A DNA stretch of 64,000 bases from JAOPZW01 sp963707695. Its GTDB lineage: Bacteria; Actinomycetota; Thermoleophilia; Solirubrobacterales; Solirubrobacteraceae. A program made the translations under genes and the position numbers. Location of the stretch: assembly GCA_963707695.1 (NCBI GenBank), contig CAVPQY010000006.1, positions 682,001 to 746,000 of the forward strand. The letters are read 5' to 3'. Below the pieces are notes generated by a model that searched no databases, was not told the DNA's origin, and worked only from the letters and a program-made list of their open reading frames with translations. Shown piece after piece: positions 48,832-58,287 of the stretch; the first letter of the stretch is position 1, and every line of letters starts with the position of its first letter.

Positions 48832-49641
48832 GTGGCTTCCAGCGACCGCCTCCACGTCCTGACCGCCGGCGACGGCCGGCCCGTCGTGCTGCTCCACGGC
48901 CTCACCGCGACGCACCGCTACGTCGTGATGGGCTCGAAGCACCTCGAGCGCTCCGGGCACCGCGTCGTGGCCTACGACGCGCGCGGGCACGGGCGCTCGG
49001 AGCCGGCGCTGGAGCCCGGCGCGTACGCCTACGCCGACCTCGTGGCGGACCTCGTCGCGGTGCTCGACGACGAGGGCCTGGACCGCGTCGTGCTGGCCGG
49101 GGCCTCCATGGGCGCCCACACGGCGCTGCGCTGCGCGCTCGAGTGGCCCGAGCGCGTCGCCGGGCTGGTCGTCGTCACGCCGGCCTACGACGCGGCGACG
49201 GCCGGCGACCCGGCGGCGCTGGCCGGCTGGGACCGGCTGGCCGACGGCCTGGCCGGGGGCGGGGTGGACGGCTTCGTCGGCGCGTACGACCTCGACGCGG
49301 TGCCGGACGCCTTCCGTCCCACCGTCGAGACCGTGCTGCGCCAGCGCCTGGCCCAGCACGAGCACCCGCTCGCCGTCGCGGAGGCGCTGCGCGTGGTGCC
49401 GCGCTCGCGGCCCTTCCCCGACGTCGGCGCGCTCGCCGCGGTCACGGTCCCGACGGTCGTCGTCGGCGACCGCGACGAGGCCGACCCCGGGCACCCGCTC
49501 GCGGTCGCCGAGGCCTACGCGCGGACGATCCCGGCCGCCGAGCTCGTCGTGGAGGATCCGGGGCGCTCGCCGATCGCCTGGCAGGGCGGCCAGCTGTCCA
49601 AGGTCGTCGCCGGCCTCGCGGCGCGCGCGGCCTGGGGCTAG
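48832..49641 (+). CDS. Alpha/beta hydrolase-fold protein with the catalytic His replaced
   Basis: A 269-residue alpha/beta hydrolase. HG oxyanion motif: VLLHGLTATHRYVVMG. Then AYDARGHGRSEP, nucleophile elbow LAGASMGAHTALRCAL, and VVVGDRDEADPGHPL (acid). The usual C-terminal GHSP motif reads PGRSPIAWQ, so the catalytic His is Arg at about residue 245 (codon CGC at 49564-49566, one base from CAC). Either it is inactive or binding-only, another His serves, or the base is an error. Start GTG 48832 is used; an in-frame ATG at 48814 is possible. It is divergent from the thioredoxin-TPR gene and convergent with a GST through a shared CTAG. Confidence 0.8.
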   Translation: MASSDRLHVLTAGDGRPVVLLHGLTATHRYVVMGSKHLERSGHRVVAYDARGHGRSEPALEPGAYAYADLVADLVAVLDDEGLDRVVLAGASMGAHTALRCALEWPERVAGLVVVTPAYDAATAGDPAALAGWDRLADGLAGGGVDGFVGAYDLDAVPDAFRPTVETVLRQRLAQHEHPLAVAEALRVVPRSRPFPDVGALAAVTVPTVVVGDRDEADPGHPLAVAEAYARTIPAAELVVEDPGRSPIAWQGGQLSKVVAGLAARAAWG

Positions 49642-50372
49642 GCGCGCGCCGGCACCCACCCGGCGGGGAACGCCCCCGCCGGGATGTCGCCGGCGTAGCC
49701 GGGGAACCAGCGCCGTGCCAGCGCGCCGGCCGGGCGGTCCTCGAGCAGCGCCCGCAGGTCGCCGACCGTCAGCAGGACGCGCAGCGTCGCCCCGATCTGG
49801 AGGTCGGCCGCGGTGGGCTCGTCGGCACCGATCACGCCGTCGGCGACGAGCGCGTCGACGTGGTCGAGCTTGGCCGGCAGCCCGGCGAGGTCGTCGGCCA
49901 GGCGCTGCGCCGTGATGCCGTGGTAGCGCCACGTCCCCCGCGCGTAGGCGATGGCGACGTCCGTGCCGGCCGGGTCGAGCGGGCCGGCGCCCCCGAAGGT
50001 CCCCATCGCCTCGGGCCGGAAGTGCAGCGCCCCCCACGGCAGGCGGCGCCCGAGGTCCTGGAGCTCGGCGTCGGCCCAGCGCTCGGCGGCGTGGACGGCG
50101 TCGGCCCGGTCAGACGGGTAGAGCGGCGGGTCCGGCGCGATCGCCTCGAGGCGCTCGAGGATGGCGATCGAGCCGTGGACGGGCTCGTCGTCGACCATGA
50201 GGCCCGGGACGGTGCGGTGCCCCGCGCCGTAGAGCCGCTCCATCTCGTCGGGGTGGCGTCCGGGCGTGAGGTCGACGCGCTCGAAGGGCAGGCCCTTGAG
50301 GCGCAGCGCCCGGTCGGCGGCCATGCAGGGGTGCGACGGCGGGACGGCGTGGAGCACGAGGCGCGGGGGCAT
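49638..50372 (-). CDS. Glutathione S-transferase-like protein
   Basis: A 244-residue GST-fold protein. The N-terminal thioredoxin-like domain reads LVLHAVPPSHPCMAADRALRLKG (in parts), with Cys/Ser at the start of helix 1, then GLPFERVDLTPG, RTVPGLMVDDEPVHGSIAILERLE (in parts, cis-Pro and Glu-Ser-like region, here GSIAI). The C-terminal all-helical domain has PTAADLQIGATLRVLLTVGDLRALLEDRPAG (in parts). Actinobacteria generally lack glutathione and use mycothiol or related thiols, so the thiol partner is uncertain. It lies divergently from the aldolase gene across a 146-base gap. Confidence 0.82.
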   Translation of the reverse strand: MPPRLVLHAVPPSHPCMAADRALRLKGLPFERVDLTPGRHPDEMERLYGAGHRTVPGLMVDDEPVHGSIAILERLEAIAPDPPLYPSDRADAVHAAERWADAELQDLGRRLPWGALHFRPEAMGTFGGAGPLDPAGTDVAIAYARGTWRYHGITAQRLADDLAGLPAKLDHVDALVADGVIGADEPTAADLQIGATLRVLLTVGDLRALLEDRPAGALARRWFPGYAGDIPAGAFPAGWVPARA

Positions 50373-50483
50373 GGGCGCACTCTGCCCGAGCCGGCGTCGC
50401 CCCGTCGGCTGCCCGCGTCCGACCGCCGCGCAGCGGCCTCGCGCCAGGAGCCAGGGCTCGCGACGAGCCGCTCGGCACGGCAG

Positions 50484-50512
50484 TTGCCCGGCCGGCGGCC
50501 ACGTGGTCCAAT
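50484..50512 (+). promoter_or_regulatory. Promoter (TTGCCC-17-TCCAAT) before the HpcH/HpaI aldolase
   Basis: TTGCCC (50484-50489) and TCCAAT (50507-50512) are spaced by 17 nt, and the -10 ends 6 nt before the ATG, so the mRNA would be leaderless. The rest of the 146-base divergent gap (50373-50518) shows no other clear element. Confidence 0.5.
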
Positions 50513-50518
50513 CGCGCG

Positions 50519-51340
50519 ATGCCCGGCGCCGACCTCCCGCCCGTGGCCGCTGCGTCGCGGGCGCGCCTGGCCTGGACGCTGTCCGCGGGGGCCCGGCTGC
50601 GCGCGGCCTACGCCGAGCGGGTCCTGCGGGGGACGTTCGTCATCGAGCTGCCCACGCCGGTCACGGTGCGGGCGCTGGCGCTCGCGGGCTTCGACTTCGC
50701 CGTCCTGGACCTGGAGCACTCGACGATCGGCGTCGAGGGCCTCCCCGGGCTCATCGCCGAGGCCCGGGCGGTCGACCTGCCCGTCCTCGTCCGCGTGTGG
50801 GCCAACGAGCCCGCGCTCGTCGGCAAGGTCCTCGACGCGGGCGCCAACGGGGTCATGGTGCCGCACGTCGCCACGCCCGAGGCGGCGGCGCGGGCCGTGC
50901 GCGCCGCACGATGGGCGCCCCGCGGCGAGCGGGGCGTGGCCCCCCTCGTCTCGGCCGTCGCGGTGCCGGACCGCGACGCCCTGGACGACGCCGTCCTCGT
51001 GGTCGTCCAGCTCGAAGGGGAGGAGGCCATCCGCCGCTCGGCCGAGATCGGGCGCGTGCCCGGCGTCGACGGCGTGTTCGTCGGGCCCTACGACCTGGCC
51101 GAGGCGCTCGGGCGGCCGGGCGACGTGGACGGGCCGGAGGTGCGCCGCGCGGCCGAGCAGGTCGCCGCGGAGCTCCAGGGGCCGGCCATGCTCGGGATCT
51201 ACGTCGACGACCCGCGGCGGTCCGCGGGCTGGGCGCAGCGCGGCTTCCGGCTGCAGTGCGTGTCCTTCGACAGCCGCCTCCTGCTGGCGGGGGCGACGGC
51301 GGCGCTGGCGCGGGCCCGGGAGGAGCCCGCGCCGGGCTAG
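50519..51340 (+). CDS. HpcH/HpaI family 2-keto-3-deoxy acid aldolase
   Basis: A 273-residue TIM-barrel class II aldolase. Family features are FVIELPTPVTVRALALAGFD, AVLDLEHSTIGVEGL (the EHS pattern), LVRVWANEPALVGKVLDAGA (Arg for carboxylate binding), GVMVPHVATPEAA, VVVQLEGEEAIRRS (metal Glu) and VFVGPYDLAEALG (metal Asp). It should cleave a 2-keto-3-deoxy sugar acid or related hydroxy-keto acid to pyruvate and an aldehyde. The next genes are an IlvD-type dehydratase and a glucose-dehydrogenase-like enzyme, which fits a sugar-acid pathway. Its TAG stop forms the -10-like hexamer of the dehydratase. Confidence 0.87.
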   Translation: MPGADLPPVAAASRARLAWTLSAGARLRAAYAERVLRGTFVIELPTPVTVRALALAGFDFAVLDLEHSTIGVEGLPGLIAEARAVDLPVLVRVWANEPALVGKVLDAGANGVMVPHVATPEAAARAVRAARWAPRGERGVAPLVSAVAVPDRDALDDAVLVVVQLEGEEAIRRSAEIGRVPGVDGVFVGPYDLAEALGRPGDVDGPEVRRAAEQVAAELQGPAMLGIYVDDPRRSAGWAQRGFRLQCVSFDSRLLLAGATAALARAREEPAPG

Positions 51341-51343
51341 GGT
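51338..51343 (+). promoter_or_regulatory. -10-like hexamer (TAGGGT) made from the aldolase stop codon
   Basis: TAGGGT ends 6 nt before the dehydratase ATG at 51350. This could give a separate leaderless transcript inside the operon. Confidence 0.35.
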
Positions 51344-51349
51344 CTGCCC

Positions 51350-53029
51350 ATGGAGGACCTGCGCCGCCGGGCGCGCGAGGGGCTCGCGGCGGGGGCGGAG
51401 CGCGCCGGCGCCCGCGCGCACTTCCGGGCCATGGGCATCGACCCGGCGCGGCTCGACGGGCCGATCGTCGGCATCGCGTCGTCCTGGACGCAGACGATGC
51501 CCTGCAACCTCAACCACCGCGCGCTGGCCGAGCACGCCGCGGCGGCCGTCACGGCGGCGGGCGGCGTGGCGCTGCCCTTCACGACCATCGCGGTGTCCGA
51601 CAACCAGTCGCAGGGCACGCCGGGGATGCGCGCGTCGCTCGTCTCGCGCGAGGTCATCGCCGACTCGATCGAGCTCATGGCCCACGCGCACGACTTCGAC
51701 GCGCTCGTGTGCGTCGTGGGGTGCGACAAGACGGTGCCCGCCGCGCTCATGGCGCTCGGCCGCCTCGACAAGCCCGGCGTCCTGCTCGCCAGCGGCCCGA
51801 TGCGCGCCGGGCGCTGGCGCGGCTCGACGGTGACGATCCAGGACGTGTGGGAGGCGGTCGGCGCGTTCGAGCGCGGCGGGCTGTCGCGCGCCGACCTCGA
51901 CGAGCTCGAGCGCGACGCCTGCCCGGGCCCGGGCACGTGCGCCGGGCACTTCACGGCGAGCACCATGGCCGTCGCGCTGGAGTGCCTGGGCGCGGCGGTG
52001 ATCGGGGACGGCCTGATCCCCGCCGACGCCGTCGCCGAGAAGGCCGCCGCGGCGGCGCGCGCCGGCGCCCTGGCGACCGAGCTCGCGCGCGGCGGGCCGA
52101 CGGCGCGCGCGTTCCTCGACCGGCGGGCGCTCCTGAACGCCATGGCGGGCATCGCCGCGACCGGCGGGTCGACGAACGGGGTGCTGCACCTCCTGGCCAT
52201 CGCCCGCGAGTGCGGCGTCGCGCTCGACCAGGACGAGCTGACCGCCGTCGCCGCGCGCACCCCCGTGATCGCCGACCTGGCGCCGGCGGGCCGGTTCGTG
52301 GCGGAGGACCTCCACCGCGCCGGCGGCACCGCGTCGCTCATCGCCGAGCTCGTGCGCGGCGGCCACCTCGACGGTGACGCCCCGGTGGTGCAGGGCGGGA
52401 CCCTCGCCCGCGCGACCGCGGACGCCCGGCCGCCCGACGGCGGGGTCGTCCGGACCGTCGACCGGCCGGTGAAGGCGGCGGGCTCGCTGTTCTCGCTGCG
52501 CGGGAGCCTGGCACCCGACGGGAGCCTCGTGAAGCTCGCGGGCACCGAGCGGCGCCACCAGACCGGCCCCGCCCGCGTCTTCGACGGTGAGGAGGCCTGC
52601 GCCGACGCGGTCCGCGCCGGCGCGGCGCAGCCGGGCGACGTGCTGGTCATCCGCTACGAGGGCCCGGCGGGCGGTCCGGGGATGCGGGAGATGCTGAGCG
52701 TCACGGCGTCCGTCGTCGGCGCCGGCCTGGGGGAGTCGGTCGCGCTCGTGACCGACGGGCGCTTCTCGGGGGCCACGCGCGGCCTCATGGTCGGCCACGT
52801 CTCGCCCGAGGCGGCCCGCGGCGGCCCGCTGGCCGCCGTGCGCGACGGCGACGTGATCACGATCGACCTCGACGCCGGGACGCTCGACGTCGCGCTCGGC
52901 GCCGCTGAGCTCGAACGGCGCCTGGCGGCGTGGTCGCCGCCGCCCGCGCCCGCCGAGCACGGCGTCTTCGCGCGCTACCGCGCCGCCGTGGGCTCGGCCA
53001 CCGACGGCGCCGTCCTACGGCCGGTCTGA
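51350..53029 (+). CDS. IlvD/Edd family dehydratase (dihydroxy-acid or sugar-acid dehydratase)
   Basis: A 559-residue Fe-S dehydratase. Cluster cysteines lie in QTMPCNLNHRAL, VGCDKTVPAALMAL and PGPGTCAGHFTASTMAVALE. The active-site end reads RYEGPAGGPGMREMLSVTA and VTDGRFSGATRGLMVGHVSPEAA. The family includes DHAD of branched-chain synthesis and dehydratases of gluconate, xylonate and arabinonate. The third cysteine block GTCAGHFTAST departs from the more common GMYTANTM. Sitting between an aldolase for 2-keto-3-deoxy acids and a sugar dehydrogenase, a sugar-acid dehydratase role is likelier than valine/isoleucine synthesis. It is probably co-transcribed with both. Confidence 0.85.
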   Translation: MEDLRRRAREGLAAGAERAGARAHFRAMGIDPARLDGPIVGIASSWTQTMPCNLNHRALAEHAAAAVTAAGGVALPFTTIAVSDNQSQGTPGMRASLVSREVIADSIELMAHAHDFDALVCVVGCDKTVPAALMALGRLDKPGVLLASGPMRAGRWRGSTVTIQDVWEAVGAFERGGLSRADLDELERDACPGPGTCAGHFTASTMAVALECLGAAVIGDGLIPADAVAEKAAAAARAGALATELARGGPTARAFLDRRALLNAMAGIAATGGSTNGVLHLLAIARECGVALDQDELTAVAARTPVIADLAPAGRFVAEDLHRAGGTASLIAELVRGGHLDGDAPVVQGGTLARATADARPPDGGVVRTVDRPVKAAGSLFSLRGSLAPDGSLVKLAGTERRHQTGPARVFDGEEACADAVRAGAAQPGDVLVIRYEGPAGGPGMREMLSVTASVVGAGLGESVALVTDGRFSGATRGLMVGHVSPEAARGGPLAAVRDGDVITIDLDAGTLDVALGAAELERRLAAWSPPPAPAEHGVFARYRAAVGSATDGAVLRPV

Positions 53030-53031
53030 CC

Positions 53032-54096
53032 GTGCTGGCGCTCGTCACGACCCCCGGCCGGGCGCGCACCGCCGAGGTCGTCGCCGTCCCCGATCCCGTC
53101 CCGGAGGCGGGGGAGGTCCTCGTGCGCACGCTCGAGGTCGGGGTGTGCGGGACCGACCGCGAGATCGCCGAGGGCCTCTTCGGCGTCGCGCCCCCGGGCG
53201 AGCGGCGGCTGGTCCTCGGCCACGAGCTGCTGGGCGTCGTCGAGCGCGACGCGCACGGCCTCGCCCGCGGCCAGCTCGTCACGGCGACCGTGCGCCGCTC
53301 GTGCGGGCGCTGCGCGGCCTGCGCGGCGGGTGCCCCCGACGCCTGCTTCACCGGCGACTACGCGGAGCGCGGCATCACCCGCCTCGACGGCTTCGCCCGC
53401 GAGCTCGTGGCCGAGTCGCCGGAGCACCTGGTGCCGGTCCCCGCGGCGCTGGGCCGGCTGGGGGTCCTGGCCGAGCCCGCGTCGGTCTGCGCGCGGGCGA
53501 TCCGCCACGCCGAGGCGGTGGGGCACCGCCAGCCGTGGGCCCCGCGCCGCGCGCTCGTGCTCGGCAGCGGCGCGATCGGGATGCTCGCCACCTGCCTGCT
53601 GCGGCTCGAGGGCTTCGCGGTGTGGACCGCGGCCCGCGCCGCGCCGGACACCCCGAAGGCGCAGCTCGCCGACGCCCTCGGCGCGACCTACGCCTCGGTG
53701 GCCGAGACCCCGCCGGAGGCGCTCGCGCACGACGTGGGCGGCTTCGACGTCGTCCTCGAGGCGACCGGGGACGCCGACGTCATGCTCGGCACGCTCGGGC
53801 TGCTCGCGCGCAACGGCGTCGCCTGCCTGCTCGGGCTCGACGCCCGGCCCGGGCGCGTGGCCCTCGAGCGCCGCGTCGTCGGCGTCGACGCGGTCCTCGG
53901 CAATCGCGCGCTGGTCGGCAGCGTCAACGCCCACCGCGACGACTGGGTGGCCGCGGTCGCCGCGCTGGCCGCGGCGCGCGGGCGGTGGCCCGGCGTGCTC
54001 GAGGCCTTCGTCGGGCTGCGGGTGCCGGTGGACCGCTTCGAGGACGCGTTCGCCTTCCCGGGCGTGAAGGCCACCCTCGCGTTCGACGTATCGTGA
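53032..54096 (+). CDS. Zinc-dependent MDR dehydrogenase, glucose 1-dehydrogenase-like
   Basis: A 354-residue medium-chain dehydrogenase. The catalytic zinc Cys is in VGVCGTDREIAEGLFG, followed by LVLGHELLGVVE. A four-cysteine structural zinc lobe is present (CGRCAACAAGAPDAC). The Rossmann motif is VLGSGAIGMLATCLL. The sequence TDREIAEGxFGxxPxGERRLVLGHE and the long C-terminal part match the glucose dehydrogenase family (Glu_dehyd_C) of archaea and some bacteria, which oxidise glucose, galactose or pentoses to lactones. The GTG start at 53032 lies 2 nt after the dehydratase stop. With the upstream dehydratase and aldolase this makes a non-phosphorylative sugar route. Confidence 0.85.
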   Translation: MLALVTTPGRARTAEVVAVPDPVPEAGEVLVRTLEVGVCGTDREIAEGLFGVAPPGERRLVLGHELLGVVERDAHGLARGQLVTATVRRSCGRCAACAAGAPDACFTGDYAERGITRLDGFARELVAESPEHLVPVPAALGRLGVLAEPASVCARAIRHAEAVGHRQPWAPRRALVLGSGAIGMLATCLLRLEGFAVWTAARAAPDTPKAQLADALGATYASVAETPPEALAHDVGGFDVVLEATGDADVMLGTLGLLARNGVACLLGLDARPGRVALERRVVGVDAVLGNRALVGSVNAHRDDWVAAVAALAAARGRWPGVLEAFVGLRVPVDRFEDAFAFPGVKATLAFDVS

Positions 54097-54103
54097 CCAC
54101 CCC

Positions 54104-55267
54104 ATGAGCGACGACGCGCTGGCGCCCCGGCCCGAGCACCGGTTCACCTTCGGCCTCTGGACGGTCGGCAACCCCGGGCGCGACCCGTTCGGCGAGCCGA
54201 CGCGCGCGCCGGTGGACCCGGTCGACACGGTGCACCGGCTGGCCGGGCTCGGCGCCTGGGGGGTGAGCCTGCACGACGACGACCTCGTGCCGTGGGGCAC
54301 GCCGGCGCCCGAGCGCGACCGCATCGTGGCGAGGTTCGCGGCCGCCCTGCAGGAGACCGGGCTCGGCGTCGGGATGGCCACCACGAACCTCTTCGGCCAC
54401 CCGGCCTTCAAGGACGGCGCCTTCACCTCGAACGACCGCGCCGTCCGGCGGGCCGCGATCGGCAAGGCCATGCGCTCGATCGACCTCGGCGCCGAGCTCG
54501 GCGCGGAGGTCTACGTCTTCTGGGGCGGCCGCGAGGGCACGGAGGCGTCCGTGGCCAAGGACCCCCGCGACGCGCTCGAGCGCTACCGCGAGGCGATCGA
54601 CGTCCTGGCGGAGTACGCGGTCGGGCAGGGGTACGACCTGCGCTTCGCGATGGAGCCCAAGCCGAACGAGCCGCGCGGGGACATCTTCCTGCCGACCGTC
54701 GGTCACGCGCTGCACTTCATCGAGACGCTGCAGCGCCCCGAGATGGTCGGCGTCAACCCCGAGGTCGCCCACGAGACGATGGCCGGGCTGTCCTTCGTCC
54801 ACGGCGTCGGGCAGGCCCTGTGGGCCGGCAAGCTCTTCCACATCGACCTCAACGCGCAGCGGATCGGGCGCTACGACCAGGACTTCCGGTTCGGGGCCGA
54901 AGACCTCAAGGAGGCGTTCCTGCTCGTCCGCCTGCTCGAGCGCGCCGGGTACGCCGGGCCGCGGCACTTCGACGCGCACGCCTACCGCAACGAGGACGCC
55001 GACGGCGTCTGGGACTTCGCCCGCGGCTGCATGCGGACCTACCTCGCGCTGGCCGAGCGCGCCCGCCACTTCGACGCCCTGCCCGAGGTGCAGGAGGCGC
55101 TCGCGGCCGCCGGCACCGGCGAGCTGGGGCGCCCGTCCGTGGCCGGCGGCGACACGCCCGACGCGCTGAAGGCGGAGGCCGACGCGCTCGACGCCCTCGC
55201 GCCGCGCGGCTACGGCAACGAGCGCCTCGACCAGCTCGTCGTCGACGTGCTGCTCGGCGTCCGCTAG
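54104..55267 (+). CDS. xylA: Xylose isomerase
   Basis: A 387-residue isomerase, the same size as the compact Streptomyces/Actinoplanes (class I) enzymes. It interconverts D-xylose and D-xylulose, and glucose and fructose. The catalytic His57 and Asp60 are in WGVSLHDDDLVPWG. Metal/substrate blocks are VYVFWGGREGTE (conserved Trp), AMEPKPNEPRGDIFLPTVGH (Glu and Lys ligands), VGVNPEVAHETMAGL, LFHIDLNAQRIGRYDQD, and HFDAHAYRNED. No xylulokinase is seen nearby. It shares a CTAG stop with the convergent oxidoreductase. The TATCGT at 54089-54094 lies 9 nt before the ATG. Confidence 0.96.
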   Translation: MSDDALAPRPEHRFTFGLWTVGNPGRDPFGEPTRAPVDPVDTVHRLAGLGAWGVSLHDDDLVPWGTPAPERDRIVARFAAALQETGLGVGMATTNLFGHPAFKDGAFTSNDRAVRRAAIGKAMRSIDLGAELGAEVYVFWGGREGTEASVAKDPRDALERYREAIDVLAEYAVGQGYDLRFAMEPKPNEPRGDIFLPTVGHALHFIETLQRPEMVGVNPEVAHETMAGLSFVHGVGQALWAGKLFHIDLNAQRIGRYDQDFRFGAEDLKEAFLLVRLLERAGYAGPRHFDAHAYRNEDADGVWDFARGCMRTYLALAERARHFDALPEVQEALAAAGTGELGRPSVAGGDTPDALKAEADALDALAPRGYGNERLDQLVVDVLLGVR

Positions 55268-56433
55268 GCGGTCGCCGGCCGGTACGCGACGGCCTCGCGG
55301 CCGCCGCCCTCGGCCGAGCGGAGCATGGCGTCGCACACCTCGGCGGCCCGGTAGCCGTCCTCGAGCGTCGCTCCGTGCGGCGCCACGTCGGCGTCGTCGC
55401 GGATCGCCGTGAGCAGGTGGTGGAGCTCGTGCACGAAGGTGTGCTCCCAGCCGATCATGTGGCCCTGCGGCCACCAGTGCCCCCAGAAGGGGTGGTCGGG
55501 CTCGGAGACGAGCACGGTCCGGAACCCCTGCGCAAGGGCGCCGGGGGAGGAGCCCACCAGGTGCACCTGCAGCTCGTTGAGGCGCTCGAGGTCGAACGCG
55601 AGCGACCCCTTCGTGCCGTTGACCTCGAAGCGCAGCGCGTTCTTGCGTCCCGGGCAGAACCGCGAGGCCTCGATCGTCCCCACGGCGCCGCCCTCGAACG
55701 CGACGGTGGCCTCGACGGCGTCGTCGACCTCGCGCCCGGGCTGGAAGGTCGCCGTGTGCGCGGCCACGGCGTCGATCTCGCCCACGAGGTAGCGGCCGAG
55801 GTCGATCACGTGCGCCCCGAGGTCGCCCAGCGCACCCGACCCCGCCGCCGCCTTGTCGAAGCGCCACAGGTCGGCGTCGGTGGCGCCCCACTCCTGCAGG
55901 TAGGTCCCGCGGAAGTGGTGCAGCTCGCCGAGCTCGCCCGCCTCGATGATCTCGCGCGCCAGGCGCACGGCCGGGACGAAGCGGTAGTTGAAGGCGCACA
56001 GGTGCTTGACGCCGGCGGCCTCCACGCGCCGCCAGGTCTCGTGGGCCTCCGCCGCGTCGCGGCCCAGCGGCTTCTCGCAGATGACGTGCTTGCCCGCCTC
56101 GGCGGCGGCGATCGTCGGCTCTGCATGGAGGTTGTTGGGCCCCGAGTTGTCGAAGAGCCCGATCCGGTCGTCGGCCACGAGGGCGCGCCAGTCCGTGACG
56201 TGGTCGGCGAAGCCGTAGCGCCGCGCCGCCTCGGCCACGGCCTCCCGGGTGCGGCCCGCGATGGCCACGAGCTCGGGCCGCAGCGGCGGCGGCCACGTCA
56301 TGTAGGACAGCGTCTTGTAGGCGTTGGCGTGGGCCTTGCCCATGAAGGCGTAGCCGAGCATCCCCACGCCGATCGTCGCGACGTCGTCCCCGCCGCGCGT
56401 GGCGCCGTCGGGCGCCGAGCCGAGGTCGGGCAC
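55264..56433 (-). CDS. Gfo/Idh/MocA family oxidoreductase
   Basis: A 389-residue NAD(P)-dependent sugar or cyclitol dehydrogenase. The Rossmann motif is ATIGVGMLGYAFMGKAHANAY (in part). The EKP motif is HVICEKPLGRDAAEAHE (about 115-131, catalytic-site Lys). The C-terminal beta-sheet domain reads LGELHHFRGTYLQEWG, GALGDLGAHVIDLGRYLVGE (catalytic Asp and His) and KGSLAFDLERLNELQVHL. These proteins oxidise inositol, glucosides or keto-sugars. The next upstream gene is a TIM-barrel sugar isomerase; its stop TAG abuts this ATG region, so the two form an operon. It converges with xylA. Confidence 0.9.
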   Translation of the reverse strand: MPDLGSAPDGATRGGDDVATIGVGMLGYAFMGKAHANAYKTLSYMTWPPPLRPELVAIAGRTREAVAEAARRYGFADHVTDWRALVADDRIGLFDNSGPNNLHAEPTIAAAEAGKHVICEKPLGRDAAEAHETWRRVEAAGVKHLCAFNYRFVPAVRLAREIIEAGELGELHHFRGTYLQEWGATDADLWRFDKAAAGSGALGDLGAHVIDLGRYLVGEIDAVAAHTATFQPGREVDDAVEATVAFEGGAVGTIEASRFCPGRKNALRFEVNGTKGSLAFDLERLNELQVHLVGSSPGALAQGFRTVLVSEPDHPFWGHWWPQGHMIGWEHTFVHELHHLLTAIRDDADVAPHGATLEDGYRAAEVCDAMLRSAEGGGREAVAYRPATA

Positions 56434-57435
<1,002 letters not shown>

Positions 57436-57445
57436 GCGTGGCTCC

Positions 57446-57459
57446 TGTTATCGATTCGA
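57446..57459. promoter_or_regulatory. Candidate LacI-type operator (TGTTATCGATTCGA)
   Basis: The sequence holds an ATCGAT core within TGTTATCGAT, which resembles one half of LacI-family operators. It lies 11-24 nt upstream of the TIM-barrel gene and about 100 nt before lutA, in a divergent gap. AT-rich ATCGAT sites are rare here, and a second copy (TATCGATA) lies at the start of the FAH gene at 63569. Confidence 0.4.
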
Positions 57460-57548
57460 CCCCGGACGGCGCGAGCCTCCCACAGCCGCCCGCCGTGTCA
57501 AGCGCCTCCCGCCCGCGACCGCGGGCCACTAGGTTGCCGGGCACCGCC

Positions 57549-58274
57549 GTGCGCGTCGCCCTCTTCATCACCTGCCTGAACGACACGCTCTTCCCGGAGA
57601 CGGGGCGCGCGACGGTGTCGCTGCTCGAGGGGGCCGGGTGCTCGGTGGGCTTCCCGGCCGAGCAGACCTGCTGCGGCCAGATGCACGCCAACAGCGGCTA
57701 CGGGCGCGAGGCGCTCCCGCTCGTCCGGCGCTTCGTCGACGTCTTCGGCGACGCCGAGGCGGTCGTCTCGCCCTCGGGGTCGTGCGTCGCGATGGTGCGC
57801 GAGCAGTACGCGCACCTCGCCCGGGAGGCGGGGGACGAGGGACTGCTCCGGGAGGTCGAGGCGCTCGGCCCGCGCGTCTTCGAGCTGACCCAGTTCCTGG
57901 CCGACGAGCTGGGCGTGGAGGACGTCGGCGCGGTGTTCCCGCACCGCGTCACCTACCACCCGGCGTGCCACGCCCTGCGCGCGCTCGGCATCGGCGACGC
58001 GCCCCTGCGCCTCCTGCGCGGCGTCGAGGGGCTCGAGCTCGTCGAGCTCCCCGAGGCGGCGTCGTGCTGCGGCTTCGGCGGCACCTTCGCGGTCAAGAAC
58101 GCCGACACGTCCGCGGCCATGCTGACCGACAAGCTCCGCGCGGTGCTCGACACGGGCGCCGAGGTCGTGTGCGCCGCCGACAACTCGTGCCTCATGCACC
58201 TCGGCGGCGGCCTGTCGCGCCAGCGCAGCGGGGTCCGCGCCATGCACGTCGCCGAGATCCTCGCGGCGCGATGA
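57549..58274 (+). CDS. lutA: Lactate utilization protein A (Fe-S heterodisulfide-reductase-like)
   Basis: A 241-residue LutA/LldE protein with two CCG domains: FPAEQTCCGQMHANSGYGREAL (in parts) and LPEAASCCGFGGTFAVKNADTS (in parts), plus HPACHALRALG. LutA, LutB and LutC together oxidise L-lactate to pyruvate, passing electrons through Fe-S centres. The start GTG at 57549 follows the usual VALFITCLNDTLFPETG beginning; an upstream in-frame ATG would add a low-complexity leader. TAGGTT (57530-57535) lies 13 nt upstream. lutB follows after 13 nt, so lutABC is one operon. Confidence 0.93.
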   Translation: MRVALFITCLNDTLFPETGRATVSLLEGAGCSVGFPAEQTCCGQMHANSGYGREALPLVRRFVDVFGDAEAVVSPSGSCVAMVREQYAHLAREAGDEGLLREVEALGPRVFELTQFLADELGVEDVGAVFPHRVTYHPACHALRALGIGDAPLRLLRGVEGLELVELPEAASCCGFGGTFAVKNADTSAAMLTDKLRAVLDTGAEVVCAADNSCLMHLGGGLSRQRSGVRAMHVAEILAAR

Positions 58275-58287
58275 CCGACGCCGAGCG

